From: Geodermatophilus telluris
GTDB taxonomy: Bacteria > Actinomycetota > Actinomycetes > Mycobacteriales > Geodermatophilaceae
DNA: 64,000 bases
Reading direction: 5' to 3'
Assembly: GCF_900102745.1 (NCBI RefSeq)
Contig: NZ_FMZF01000004.1
Location: forward strand, 248,001-312,000
A model generated the notes under the pieces. It did no database searches. It saw only the letters and a program-made list of their open reading frames with translations, and was not told where the DNA came from. The stretch's first letter is position 1; every line of letters starts with the position of its first letter. Both the position numbers and the translations under genes were made by a program. Of the stretch, positions 36,578 through 45,529 are shown one piece after another.

Positions 36578-37824
36578 CGCGCCATCGCCTCCGTGCGCGC
36601 CGGGACCGAGATCCGGCTGGTCGTGCCGTGGTCGGCCTCCGCCGTGCCCGAGCACTGAGCCAAGGCCTTGAGGACGGTGACTCGCGCGATCGCGCCCATG
36701 AGGTGCCGGCCGCCGTCGACCACCGCGAGTGCCTCCGGGCTCGCCGCGCTCATCGGGAGCAGCTCGGACAGCCGGGCGTCCGGGGACACGCTGAGCACCC
36801 GGTCGTCCACGATGCCGTCGAGGGTGCGGGCCCCGTCGCGCACCGCAGCCGCCACCCGTTCTTCGTCGACGGCACCGCGCAGGGTCTGGTCGCGGTCCAC
36901 GACGAAGACACGGGACATCCGGTGCTGGCGCATCACCTGCTGCGCGACATCCGGTCCGTGGTCACTGCCGACGATGGCCACCGGGGGCACCATGACGCTC
37001 CCGGCGGTCAGCACCCGGGTGCGGTCGACGTCCTGGACGAACTGGGAGACGTAGTCGTCGGCAGGTTGGTTGAGGATCTGCTCGGCCGTGCCGATCTGGA
37101 CGATCCGGCCGTCCTTCATCATGGCGATCCGGTCGCCCAGGCGCATGGCCTCGTTCAGGTCATGGGTGATGAAGAGGATCGTCTTGCCCAGCTTGTGCTG
37201 CAGGTCGACCAGCTGGTCCTGCATCTCGCGCTTGATGAGCGGGTCGAGGGCGCTGAACGCCTCGTCCATGAGCATGATGTTGGTGCCTGCCGCCAGGGCT
37301 CTGGCCAGCCCGACGCGTTGGCGCATGCCACCGGAGAGCTGACCGGGCAACGAGTCCTCCCAGCCCTTGAGGCCGACCAGGCGCAGGGCCTCCTTGGCGC
37401 GGGTCTCGCACTCGTGCTTGGGGATGCCCTGGACGCGCAGGCCGGCGGCGGCGTTCTGCCCCACCGTTCGGTGCGGGAACAGCGCGAAGTGCTGGAAGAC
37501 CATGCTGACCTTCTCGCGCCGCATGACCCGCAGCTGCTGCTTGTTCATCGTCACCACGTCGTCGCCGTAGACGCGCAGCTCCCCCGCCGTCGGCTCCAGC
37601 AGCCCGTTCACCATGCGGATCAGCGTCGACTTCCCCGAACCCGACAGCCCCATGACCACGAAGATCTCGCCCTCGCGGACGTCGAAGCTCGCGTCGATCA
37701 CCGCGGCGGTGAGGCCGTCCTTGCGGAGGTCCTCGCGCGTCGCGCCGTCCCGCAACCGCGCGACGCCCCGCTCGGGTCGTCTGCCGAAGACCTTGTAGGT
37801 GTCACGTGCCACGATGGCGTTCAC
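36574..37824 (-). CDS. proV: Glycine betaine/proline-type ABC transporter ATP-binding protein
   Basis: This 416-residue ATPase has Walker A GLSGSGKST (59-67), signature LSGGMRQR (163-170) and Walker B with Asp187-Glu188. A C-terminal CBS pair (about 280-390) matches ProV/OpuAA, where it senses ionic strength. I start at GTG 37824 (NAIVARDTYKVFG), which aligns with family N-termini; the ATG-started longer frame to 38019 would cover the divergent regulatory region. It is first in the proVWX operon, divergent from the FAD oxidoreductase gene, with a shared 23-bp motif between them. Confidence 0.92.
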   Translation of the reverse strand: MNAIVARDTYKVFGRRPERGVARLRDGATREDLRKDGLTAAVIDASFDVREGEIFVVMGLSGSGKSTLIRMVNGLLEPTAGELRVYGDDVVTMNKQQLRVMRREKVSMVFQHFALFPHRTVGQNAAAGLRVQGIPKHECETRAKEALRLVGLKGWEDSLPGQLSGGMRQRVGLARALAAGTNIMLMDEAFSALDPLIKREMQDQLVDLQHKLGKTILFITHDLNEAMRLGDRIAMMKDGRIVQIGTAEQILNQPADDYVSQFVQDVDRTRVLTAGSVMVPPVAIVGSDHGPDVAQQVMRQHRMSRVFVVDRDQTLRGAVDEERVAAAVRDGARTLDGIVDDRVLSVSPDARLSELLPMSAASPEALAVVDGGRHLMGAIARVTVLKALAQCSGTAEADHGTTSRISVPARTEAMAR

Positions 37825-38127
37825 GGCGGGCTCCCGTCGGTGAGTGTGGTCGGCCGCTAGCGGGCCAGCGGGCGGAGCGAGTACCTCGTGGACACCACGG
37901 CGTTCCTCGTTGGCGCGGTCCGGCCGGGAAGATCCCGTCGCAGGCACGGTCCGGTCATCACGACACCTCCCCCGCGGTCGACTCGTCATGCTGTGACTCT
38001 TGAGGTGATCTGTGATCACACCCTAGGGTGATCTACGTCATGCCGTCAACGCCCCGTCAGTCCCGAGCGAGGCCAGTAGGTCCCCGTGCCCGGCGCAACG
38101 GCTGCAACACCAACCCTGGAGGGTGCA
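37825..38127. promoter_or_regulatory. Divergent promoter region with regulatory motif copy A
   Basis: Between proV and the FAD oxidoreductase gene, 38006-38020 reads TGATCTGTGATCACA, followed at once by CCCTAGGG (38021-38028). It contains the perfect palindrome TGTGATCACA. The same 15-mer and flank recur at 48438-48460 in the proline-dehydrogenase promoter, each about 105-110 bases upstream of its start codon. GntR-family FCD regulators encoded nearby are candidate binders. Confidence 0.6.
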
Positions 38128-39504
38128 GTGAAGGACGTGGTGATCGTCGGGGGTGGCATCGCTGGCCTGGCGGCAGCATGGAGGTTGCGCAACCGGGACA
38201 TGGTGTTGTTCGAGGCCGGTGATCGGGTCGGCGGCCGCATCCGCTCCGAGCGTCGTGGTCACTACTGGATGAACTGGGGTGGCCACGTCTACGACGGCAA
38301 CCCGGCCTCGTCGACGCAGTGGCTGCTGAACGACGCCGGGGTCGAGTCGCGGCCGGTACCCGGCAACCTGGCCGGGCTGAGCATGAACGGGCGCCTGCTG
38401 CTCAGTGGCCGGGTGGAGACCTTCCCGTTCCGGGTACCCATGTCGTGGCGGGACCGCGCGAGCCTGATCCGGGCCGGCGCCAAGGTGCGCCTGGGCGTGG
38501 CGCGCTACGGCCGACTGGTCAAGCGCCGCCCGGGCGAGGACGAGGCCACCCGACAGCAGCGGGTCTACGACTTCAAGAACGACATCTCCTTCGCCGACTA
38601 CGTCGGCGACCTGACCGAGGACGCCGAGGCGCTCTTCAAGCCCACCGTCACGAGGTCGTCGGCGGAGATGCACGAGATCTCCGCCGGGGCCGGCATCGGG
38701 TACTTCAACCTCGTCTGGAACCTGGGTGCGGGCCTGTCGCACAGCATCGTCGGCGGACCCTCCACGCTCACCGAGGGGATCGCCGCGGCGCTCGGCGCAC
38801 GGGTGCAGCTTGGCGCCGCGGTGCAGGAGGTGGTGCACCGGAGGAACTCGGTGGTCGTGCGCTACTCCCAGGGCGGCGCCGGGCACGAGGTCCACGCCCG
38901 GTGCGTCGTCCTGGCCACCCCGGCCGGCGTGAGCGCCCGGATCGCGGTCGATCTCGACGCCGAGGTCAAGGACGCCCTCGCCCAGGTCAGGTACGGCCCG
39001 TTCGTGAGTGCGGCGTTCCTCACCGACGAGGCCGGGCCGTGCCCGTGGGACGGCACCTACGCGATCGCCACTCCCAAGCGCTCGTTCAACGTGGTGCTGA
39101 ACATGAGCAACAACGTGCACGGCCACAGCACCGCGCGGCTCCCCGGCAGCAGCTTCATGGCCTTCTCCCCAGCCGGACTCGCCCGACAGCTCCTGGAGCA
39201 GGACGACGAGACCATCCTCAAGACCTACCTCGACGACCTCGACCAGGTGCTGCCCGGCACCGCGTCGTCGCTGGTGGAGGCCGAGGTGGCCCGGTGGCCC
39301 GAGGGGTCGGTGTACAGCTTCCCCGGCCGGGCCAGGCTGCAGCCGGTCCTCACCCGGCGCGACAGCCGGGTGCTGCTGGCGGGCGACTACCTCGGCACCC
39401 AGTACACCGAGACCGCGGTGTACACGGGCCTGGCCGCCGCCGCTGCCGCCGAGTCCACCCTGGACGCCGACCGGACCGCGCGCCCGGCTCCGCCCGCCTC
39501 CTGA
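38128..39504 (+). CDS. FAD-dependent amine oxidase/protoporphyrinogen-oxidase-like oxidoreductase
   Basis: This 458-residue protein has the N-terminal dinucleotide motif VVIVGGGIAGLAAAWRL and the second flavin motif FEAGDRVGGRIRSE, and ends with VLLAGDYLGTQYTETAVYTG, the C-terminal FAD contact. GTG 38128 follows GGAGGG by 6 bases and gives the family start MKDVVIVGGG. The family oxidises amines or porphyrinogens. In series with a DapA-type lyase and an aldehyde dehydrogenase it could oxidise an imino acid such as D-hydroxyproline, but this is context only. Confidence 0.85.
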   Translation: MKDVVIVGGGIAGLAAAWRLRNRDMVLFEAGDRVGGRIRSERRGHYWMNWGGHVYDGNPASSTQWLLNDAGVESRPVPGNLAGLSMNGRLLLSGRVETFPFRVPMSWRDRASLIRAGAKVRLGVARYGRLVKRRPGEDEATRQQRVYDFKNDISFADYVGDLTEDAEALFKPTVTRSSAEMHEISAGAGIGYFNLVWNLGAGLSHSIVGGPSTLTEGIAAALGARVQLGAAVQEVVHRRNSVVVRYSQGGAGHEVHARCVVLATPAGVSARIAVDLDAEVKDALAQVRYGPFVSAAFLTDEAGPCPWDGTYAIATPKRSFNVVLNMSNNVHGHSTARLPGSSFMAFSPAGLARQLLEQDDETILKTYLDDLDQVLPGTASSLVEAEVARWPEGSVYSFPGRARLQPVLTRRDSRVLLAGDYLGTQYTETAVYTGLAAAAAAESTLDADRTARPAPPAS

Positions 39505-39544
39505 CGCCCTCCCCTCCCCTTAGCAGCTGCAGCGAGGAGTTCCC

Positions 39545-40459
39545 ATGTCCGCACCGCTCCGCGGCGTCCTGTCCGCCCTGCTCACCCCCTTCGACGGCGA
39601 CGGCCGTGTCGACGAGGCCACCCTGCGACGGGTGGTCGACCGCAACATCGACGGCGGCGTGCACGGCGTGGTGGCGTGCGGATCGACGGGCGAGTTCACC
39701 GCACTCAGCGGGGCCGAGCGCAGGCTGGTCGTCGAGACGGTGGTCGACCAGGCGGCCGGCCGGGTGCCGGTGGTGGCACAGACCGGCGCCCAGACCACGG
39801 CCGAGGCGATCGAGCTCTCCCGCCACGCCGAGCAGGCGGGCGCCTCCGTCGTGATGGTGGTGGCGCCCTACTACGAGCCGCTCACCATCGACGAGACCAA
39901 GCGCTACCTGCGCACCGTCGCCGAGTCGGTGGGCATCCCCGTCATGCTCTACAACCTCCCGGCGGCGACCGGGGTCAACATGCCGCCGGCGCTGATCGGC
40001 GAGCTGGCCCGCGAGGTCGACAACATCCGGTACGTCAAGGACACCACCGCCGACATCGCGCAGGCCGGGCAGCTCATCCACAACCACGCCGACGTGGTCT
40101 CCACCTTCGTCGGCTGGGACTCGCTGCTGCTCGCCGCCCTGGCCGAGGGCGCGGCCGGCGTGATGGCCGGCACCGCCAACGTCATCGCGGCCCAACTGGT
40201 GTCCATCCACGCCGCCATGAGCCAGGGTGACCTGCACCGAGCACGAGATGAGTGGACGCAGCTGTACCCGCTCATCGACGCGATCATGGCCGCGCCGTTC
40301 AGCGCTGCCGTCAAGACCGCGCTCGGCGCGACCGGCTTCGCCATCGGCGACCCGCGGCCACCGGTGCTCCCCCTCGACGGCGAGGTGGCCGCCACTATCT
40401 CCCGCCTCGCGTCGGCCCTCCCGCCAGCCCCGGCACGCCAGCCCGTGACCGTCGGCTGA
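39545..40459 (+). CDS. DapA/NanA-family Schiff-base lyase (not DHDPS)
   Basis: This 304-residue TIM-barrel protein has GSTGE (46-50), Tyr136 in MLYNLPAATG and catalytic Lys165 in YVKDTT, the class I aldolase set of the DapA family. The Arg that binds aspartate semialdehyde in true dihydrodipicolinate synthase (YNVPSRTG) is Ala141 here, so lysine biosynthesis is unlikely. In hydroxyproline pathways a DapA-family enzyme deaminates pyrroline-4-hydroxy-2-carboxylate to 2-oxoglutarate semialdehyde, which the aldehyde dehydrogenase next door could oxidise. AGGAG lies before ATG 39545. Confidence 0.85.
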   Translation: MSAPLRGVLSALLTPFDGDGRVDEATLRRVVDRNIDGGVHGVVACGSTGEFTALSGAERRLVVETVVDQAAGRVPVVAQTGAQTTAEAIELSRHAEQAGASVVMVVAPYYEPLTIDETKRYLRTVAESVGIPVMLYNLPAATGVNMPPALIGELAREVDNIRYVKDTTADIAQAGQLIHNHADVVSTFVGWDSLLLAALAEGAAGVMAGTANVIAAQLVSIHAAMSQGDLHRARDEWTQLYPLIDAIMAAPFSAAVKTALGATGFAIGDPRPPVLPLDGEVAATISRLASALPPAPARQPVTVG

Positions 40460-40512
40460 CCCTGTCCCACCCGGCCGCCGCGCCGAGCACCGCCGCCTCG
40501 AGGAGTCCCGCC

Positions 40513-42018
40513 ATGTCCCTCACCGCCCCCCGTACCGACGTCGTCCGTCGTGCCGCGGCGACCCGCCCCCTCGACCCGGCCGCACTGCCGCCCGCCGGGC
40601 ACTTCATCGACGGCATCTTCCGCGACTCTCCGGACGCCGACCGACTCGAGGTCGTCGACCCCACCTCCGAGGAGGTCATCACCCGGGTCGTGCAGGGCAC
40701 CACGGCCGACGTCGACCTCGCCGTGACCGCTGCGCAGCGCGCCCGGGCCGGGTGGGCGCGCCTGACGCCCAAGGAGCGCTCGGAGCTGCTCCACGCCGTG
40801 GCCGACCGCATCGCACAGCACCACGACGTCCTGGTCGCCCTGGAGACGGCCAACACGGGCAAGCCGGTGTCGGTGGCCCGCGACGACGTCGACGGCACCA
40901 TCGACACGTTCCGCTTCATGGCCGGCGCCCTGCGGGCGACCACGTCGCTGGCCGCCGGGGACTACGCCAAGGACCACCTGTCGGTGATCCTGCGCGAACC
41001 GCTCGGCGTGGTGGGCGTCGTCACGCCGTGGAACTACCCGTTGCTGATGGCGGCGTGGAAGGTCGCGCCGATCCTCGCGGCCGGCAACACCGTCGTGGTC
41101 AAGCCGTCCGAGCAGACGCCGCTGACCACGCTCAAGCTGGCCGAGTTGGTGGCCGACCTGCTGCCCGCCGGGGTGTTCAACGTGGTGACCGGTCTCGGCC
41201 CGGTCGTCGGTGAGGCCCTGGCGGCCCACCCCGACATCGACATGATCGCGCTCACCGGCTCGGTCGGCAGCGGCCGCGCCGTCGCGCGCGCCGCCGCCGA
41301 GAGCCTCAAGCGGGTCCACCTGGAGCTGGGCGGCAAGGCGCCGGTGGTGGTCTTCGAGGACGCGGACCTCGACCTGGCCGCGACGTCGCTGCGGGCGGCC
41401 AGCTTCTACAACAGCGGGCAGGAGTGCGGCGCCGCCTGCCGCGTGCTCGTGCACGAGTCGGTGGCCGACGCGTTCGTCGAGCGGCTGGTGGCGCAGGTGC
41501 GGGAGCTGGTCGTCGGCGAACCGGCCGCGGGCGAGGACGTCGAGGTGGGTCCGCTGGTGTCCCGGGCGCACTACGACCGCGTGCTCGGCCACCTCGAGCG
41601 GGCGGTCGCTGAAGGAGCCCGCGTGGCCGTCGGCGGCGGTGCGGCCGACGGGACGGGCTTCTTCGTCGAGCCGACCGTGCTGGTCGACGTGCCCGCCTCC
41701 GCGGCGTGCACCGTGGAGGAGATCTTCGGCCCCGTGGTGACGCTGGAGACCTTCACCGACGAGGAGGAGGCCGTCGAGCGGGCCAACGGCGTCCGGCTCG
41801 GCCTGTCCGCCTCGGTCTGGACGAACGACGCCCGCCGCAGCCACGCCGTGGCCGCGCGCCTGGACGCCGGCACGGTCTGGGTGAACTCGCACCTGGTGCT
41901 GGCCAACGAGGTGCCCTGGGGGGGGTTCAAGGGCTCGGGGTACGGCCGTGACCTGTCGATCTACGCACTCGACGACTACTCCCGCACCAAGCACGTGATG
42001 CACAACCACGGCCGCTGA
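40513..42018 (+). CDS. NAD(P)-dependent aldehyde dehydrogenase
   Basis: This 501-residue protein has the Rossmann cofactor segment VVTPWNYPLLMAAWKVAPIL, catalytic Glu271 (LELGGKAP) and catalytic Cys305 (SGQECGAACR). The sequence around the Cys resembles aminobutyraldehyde and betaine aldehyde dehydrogenases. Candidate substrates are an aminoaldehyde or 2-oxoglutarate semialdehyde, given the DapA-family gene upstream. CGAGGAG precedes ATG 40513. It is followed by a GntR regulator on the same strand. Confidence 0.9.
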   Translation: MSLTAPRTDVVRRAAATRPLDPAALPPAGHFIDGIFRDSPDADRLEVVDPTSEEVITRVVQGTTADVDLAVTAAQRARAGWARLTPKERSELLHAVADRIAQHHDVLVALETANTGKPVSVARDDVDGTIDTFRFMAGALRATTSLAAGDYAKDHLSVILREPLGVVGVVTPWNYPLLMAAWKVAPILAAGNTVVVKPSEQTPLTTLKLAELVADLLPAGVFNVVTGLGPVVGEALAAHPDIDMIALTGSVGSGRAVARAAAESLKRVHLELGGKAPVVVFEDADLDLAATSLRAASFYNSGQECGAACRVLVHESVADAFVERLVAQVRELVVGEPAAGEDVEVGPLVSRAHYDRVLGHLERAVAEGARVAVGGGAADGTGFFVEPTVLVDVPASAACTVEEIFGPVVTLETFTDEEEAVERANGVRLGLSASVWTNDARRSHAVAARLDAGTVWVNSHLVLANEVPWGGFKGSGYGRDLSIYALDDYSRTKHVMHNHGR

Positions 42019-42064
42019 CCGCCAGCCTCGCCGCTGACCGTCACCGCGCGACTATCGTCTGCAC

Positions 42065-42769
42065 GTGAACCTCACCGAACCCCTGCAGCCGACGCTCCTG
42101 GCCGACCAGGTGTACGACGTGCTGCGCGAGGCGATCATCAACGGCGATCTGCCGGCCGGGTCGCGCTTGCGGATCCGGGACGTCGCCGCGCAGGTCGGCA
42201 CCAGCGTGATGCCGGTGCGCGAGGCGATACGACGCCTGGAGGAGGGCGGCTTCGCCCACCGGGAACCGCACAAGGGCGCCGTGGTCAAGGGGCTCACGCT
42301 CGAGGAACTGGTCCACGTCTACGCCGTCCGCAAGATCCTGGAGCGAGAGGCGGCCCGACTCGGCAGCGAACGGATCACGCCGCAGGACGTCGCCCGCATG
42401 GAGGCCGAGTACGGCCACATCCAGGCCGCCATCGCGGCGGAACAGGTCGAGGACCACCTCCGTCACGACGAGGCGCTGCTGACCATCCTCTACGAGGCGA
42501 GCGGCAATCCGGTGCTGGTGAGCAGCATCCGCAACCTGTGGCTGCAGTGCCACGCATACAAGACCGTGGGCATCAAGGCCACCATCGAGTCGCCCAAGTC
42601 CAACGAGTGGCTCTGGCGTTATCAGCGTGACCTCGTGGCAGCGGCCCGGTCGCACGACCCGGACGCCGCGGCCGCAGCCTCCGACGCCTCGCTCGACGTC
42701 GCCGCCGAGGACATCCGGCGGCGACTCGCCGCCAAGACCCACGGTGCCGACGCCGCCGCGTCATCGTGA
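42065..42769 (+). CDS. GntR-family (FCD) transcriptional regulator
   Basis: This 234-residue protein has an N-terminal winged HTH (YDVLREAIINGDLPAGSRL then VGTSVMPVREAIRRLEEGG) and an all-helical FCD ligand domain with a likely metal-binding His/Asp set. It closes the FAD oxidase, DapA-family and aldehyde dehydrogenase cluster and precedes aconitase X. A decayed paralogue lies at 45530-46236, with matching segments around GTSxxPVxExxRRLEE and in the C-terminal helices. It may bind the TGATCTGTGATCACA motif. Confidence 0.88.
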   Translation: MNLTEPLQPTLLADQVYDVLREAIINGDLPAGSRLRIRDVAAQVGTSVMPVREAIRRLEEGGFAHREPHKGAVVKGLTLEELVHVYAVRKILEREAARLGSERITPQDVARMEAEYGHIQAAIAAEQVEDHLRHDEALLTILYEASGNPVLVSSIRNLWLQCHAYKTVGIKATIESPKSNEWLWRYQRDLVAAARSHDPDAAAAASDASLDVAAEDIRRRLAAKTHGADAAASS

Positions 42770-42838
42770 CGTCGTGACCGGGTAGCGGCTGCCCCCGGAA
42801 CACTGCAGCGAGCCACCACCACCGTCACTGAAGAGGGG

Positions 42839-42853
42839 TGATCTGTGATTGCA
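42839..42853 (+). promoter_or_regulatory. Partial copy (C) of the regulatory motif over the aconitase X start
   Basis: TGATCTGTGATTGCA matches the A and B copies at 13 of 15 positions but lacks the CCTAGGG flank and overlaps the GTG start codon at 42845. It may be a weaker operator or coincidence. Confidence 0.3.
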
Positions 42854-43264
42854 ACCTGCCCCGGGCGCGTGCTCGTCGGGGGTACCGCTGCGGCGGAGGT
42901 TCGAGCGACCAGCGAGATGTTGAGCCTCTGGGGCGGCGTCGACCCCGCCACCGGAACCGTGATCGACCACCGTCACCCCCTGTGCGGTCAGTCGATCACC
43001 GGCACCATCCTGGTGCTGCCCAAGGGCAAGGGGTCGAGCACCGGCAGCTACGTCCTCCTGGACGCGCTGGTCGCGGGCACAGCACCGGCGGGCATCATCC
43101 TTCGCGAGGTCGACGAGATCATCTCGCTCGGTGCCGTCGTCCACGAGGAGTTCCACGGCGCGACCATCCCCGTCGTCGTCCTCGACGACGAGTGGTTCCA
43201 GATGGCGCTGACTGCCCGCCGAGCAGAGGTTCGTCGTGACGGGACGGTGGTTCTCCATGCCTGA
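42845..43264 (+). CDS. Aconitase X swivel-domain small subunit (DUF126)
   Basis: This 139-residue protein is the swivelling beta domain of aconitase X. The conserved loop LPKGKGSSTGSYVLLDAL (about 58-75) carries the Ser that acts in catalysis in this family. GTG 42845 follows GAAGAGGGG. The large subunit starts 8 bases before this gene ends. Bacterial split AcnX proteins of this kind are known as cis-3-hydroxy-L-proline dehydratases, whereas the archaeal ones act on phosphomevalonate. The proline genes nearby favour the first. Confidence 0.9.
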   Translation: MIATCPGRVLVGGTAAAEVRATSEMLSLWGGVDPATGTVIDHRHPLCGQSITGTILVLPKGKGSSTGSYVLLDALVAGTAPAGIILREVDEIISLGAVVHEEFHGATIPVVVLDDEWFQMALTARRAEVRRDGTVVLHA

Positions 43265-44552
43265 GCCGATGCGTGTGACCCACTCCCACCCCGACATCGA
43301 GCTGTCCGAGCGAGACCTGGACATGCTGGCCGGCCACGAGGGTGAGGCCACTCGCATCGCGATGCGGATCATCCTCCGGATGGCGGCCATCCAGCAGGCG
43401 ACCGAGCTCATCGACATCAGTCACGTGCACGTCGGCGGGAGCATCTACACCGGCCGAGGCAGCCTGCACGCCGTCGAGCGGATGGTCGAGCTGGGGGCGA
43501 CCGTCCGCGTGCCGACGACGGTGAACGCCATCTCCATCGACCGCTCACGCGGCACCCACGGAGCACCCGACCCCGAGTTCGCACGCAACGCCGACCGGCT
43601 CGCCACCGCGCTGGAGGAGATGGGTGCCCGGCCCGTCTTCTCGTGCACGCCGTACGTGTTCCCCGACGGGCCAGCGCTCGGCGACCACGTCCTCTGGGCC
43701 GAGTCCAACGCCATCGCGTACGCCAACAGCGTGATCGGTGCCCGGACCAACCGTCACGGTGACTTCCTGGACGTGTGCGCCGCCATCACGGGACGGGTTC
43801 CTCGGTCGGGCCTGCACCTGCCGGAGAACCGGAGGGGCGGCCTCCTCGTCCGGATCCCCGACGTCGAGGCTCCCGACCCGTCCTTCTTCACGACCCTCGG
43901 CTACCTCGTGGGGAAGCACGCCGGTACCGACGTCCCCGTGATCGAGGGCATCTCCTGCGCCCCGTCGACGGAGGACTTGAAGGCGTTCTGCTCGACGGTC
44001 GCGACGTCGGGCCCCGTGGGCCTGTTCCACATGGTCGGGGTCACTCCGGAGGCACCGACCGTCGAGACGGCCCTCGGCGGTCGCCCACCGCGGCGTGTCC
44101 TGGACGTGACGCGGACGGACCTCCGCGACGTCTGGCGCCAGCTGTCGACCGGCCGGGGCGAGATACTGCACCTGGTTGCGTTCGGGAGCCCACACTGCAC
44201 GCTCGGAGACCTGGCCCGACTGGCCACCCTCTCCCGAGGCCGGCGGAAACATCCCGACGTCGACGTCCTGGTCACCACCAGCCGGTTCGTGCACGAGCAG
44301 GCGAGCACACAGGGGCTCCTCGACGCGATCGAGGACTTCGGCATGCGGGTCAGCACCGACACGTGCTTGTGCATGTTGACCGAAGGGTCTCTTCCCCCCG
44401 GCACCGAAGGGGTCATGACGGATTCCGGCAAGTTCGCCCACTACGGGCCGGGGCTGCTCCGGCGCGGCGTCTACTTCGGTTCCACGCGGGACTGCGTGGA
44501 GTCAGCCGTCGCCGGCCAACCGGTCCTGGCCGAGCCGAGCTGGCTGAGCTGA
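43257..44552 (+). CDS. Aconitase X catalytic large subunit (DUF521)
   Basis: This 431-residue protein has the aconitase-X segments GSIYTGRGSLHAVERMVELG, NAIAYANSVIGARTNRHGD and the C-terminal TDSGKFAHYGPG, which hold iron-sulfur and substrate contacts. Conserved cysteines occur in FSCTPY, DVCAAITGR and STDTCLCML. ATG 43257 overlaps the small-subunit gene. With it this should form cis-3-hydroxy-L-proline dehydratase, making pyrroline-2-carboxylate. The Ldh/DpkA-like protein at 60028 could then reduce that to L-proline. Confidence 0.9.
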   Translation: MPEPMRVTHSHPDIELSERDLDMLAGHEGEATRIAMRIILRMAAIQQATELIDISHVHVGGSIYTGRGSLHAVERMVELGATVRVPTTVNAISIDRSRGTHGAPDPEFARNADRLATALEEMGARPVFSCTPYVFPDGPALGDHVLWAESNAIAYANSVIGARTNRHGDFLDVCAAITGRVPRSGLHLPENRRGGLLVRIPDVEAPDPSFFTTLGYLVGKHAGTDVPVIEGISCAPSTEDLKAFCSTVATSGPVGLFHMVGVTPEAPTVETALGGRPPRRVLDVTRTDLRDVWRQLSTGRGEILHLVAFGSPHCTLGDLARLATLSRGRRKHPDVDVLVTTSRFVHEQASTQGLLDAIEDFGMRVSTDTCLCMLTEGSLPPGTEGVMTDSGKFAHYGPGLLRRGVYFGSTRDCVESAVAGQPVLAEPSWLS

Positions 44553-44636
44553 GCCGGGACGTGTCGGACACCGCTGCTGACGGCTCCCGCCCTGTCCGGA
44601 GATCGGCCGGACCGGCCCGCAACCGGACCGCGGGGA

Positions 44637-44661
44637 CCGAGGGGCGGGCCCCGCCCCTCGG
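44637..44661. terminator. Bidirectional hairpin between convergent acnX and gntR genes
   Basis: CCGAGGGGCGGG and CCCGCCCCTCGG face each other across a single base, forming a near-continuous 25-base palindrome between the convergent stops at 44552 and 44696. The effective loop would be about five bases. Confidence 0.6.
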
Positions 44662-44695
44662 CCTGCTCGTCGTGGCGCAGTACGGCGCAGCGCGA

Positions 44696-45364
44696 TCAGC
44701 GTGACAGCAGGTCGCGAACCTCGTCGGAGAACTGCCGGAGGTGGACCTCAGCCTCGTGCTGGGCTCGTTCGGGGTCACGGGCCGCGATGGCGTGCACCAC
44801 GCTGTCCAGGGTGCACGGGACATCGCACGGACTCGGGTCCCGCCGGAAGGCGTAGTTCCACAACCGCATGGCCAGGTTGGCGTGCTGGTTGCAGGCGGTC
44901 TCGAGGTAGGCGTTGTGCGCCGCGGCATACACGGCGCGGTGGATGGCCACGTCGAGGTCGATCGGATTGCCTCCCTCCTCCCCCGTCCGGCCTGTCAGCG
45001 TGAGCAGTCGCTGACAGTCCTCACGGGTGGCTCGCTGGGCAGCCAGCGCCGCCGCCTGGCCTTCCAACGGGATGCGTACCTCCGTCAGCCACAGTTCGTC
45101 GGAGACCCTGATCTCCGCCGCGAACGTCCCGCGCCGGGGATAGATGACGACCAGGCCCTCGAGCGTCAGCCGCTTGAGCGCGTCCCGGACCGGGGTGAGC
45201 CCCACGCCCATCGACGCGCTCAGCTGCTTCTCGTCCATCGGCTCGCCCGGTTCGATGCGGAGCGAGATCAAGGCGTCCCGCAGGGACTCGTACGCCCGGT
45301 CGACCAGGCGCACAGGCACAGCGCTCGGCGCGGGACGGTCGACGTAGGTGAGGCTGTGAGCCAC
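44696..45364 (-). CDS. GntR-family (FCD) transcriptional regulator
   Basis: This 222-residue protein has a winged HTH (YESLRDALISLRIEPGEPMD then MGVGLTPVRDALKRL) and an FCD domain with metal-type residues (DLDVAIHRAVYAAAHN, then DSVVHAIAARDPERAQHEAE). It is convergent with aconitase X. FCD regulators sense small carboxylates or amino acids, so an (hydroxy)proline intermediate is a reasonable effector. It is a second candidate for the 23-bp motif. Confidence 0.88.
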   Translation of the reverse strand: MAHSLTYVDRPAPSAVPVRLVDRAYESLRDALISLRIEPGEPMDEKQLSASMGVGLTPVRDALKRLTLEGLVVIYPRRGTFAAEIRVSDELWLTEVRIPLEGQAAALAAQRATREDCQRLLTLTGRTGEEGGNPIDLDVAIHRAVYAAAHNAYLETACNQHANLAMRLWNYAFRRDPSPCDVPCTLDSVVHAIAARDPERAQHEAEVHLRQFSDEVRDLLSR

Positions 45365-45529
45365 GTGGTCATCCTCGGGTGAGCAGTGGACGAGGCCGGA
45401 CTGGCTCCGATCCGGGCGAGCGAGACGAGAACGAATGCTGAGGGTATCACTGCAATGTCAGTCTGCGGGCAGGATGCACCCTCCCCGCACGGACGCGACA
45501 CGGATCACTCGGCCCGCCACGCCCAGAGC

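Noticed and set aside
36562..37860. 432-codon plus-strand frame opposite proV
   Set aside because: Antisense shadow; the minus strand has Walker A, signature and CBS motifs of ProV.
39545..40459. Dihydrodipicolinate synthase (dapA)
   Set aside because: The substrate-binding Arg after YNxPS is Ala, and the context is catabolic rather than lysine biosynthesis.
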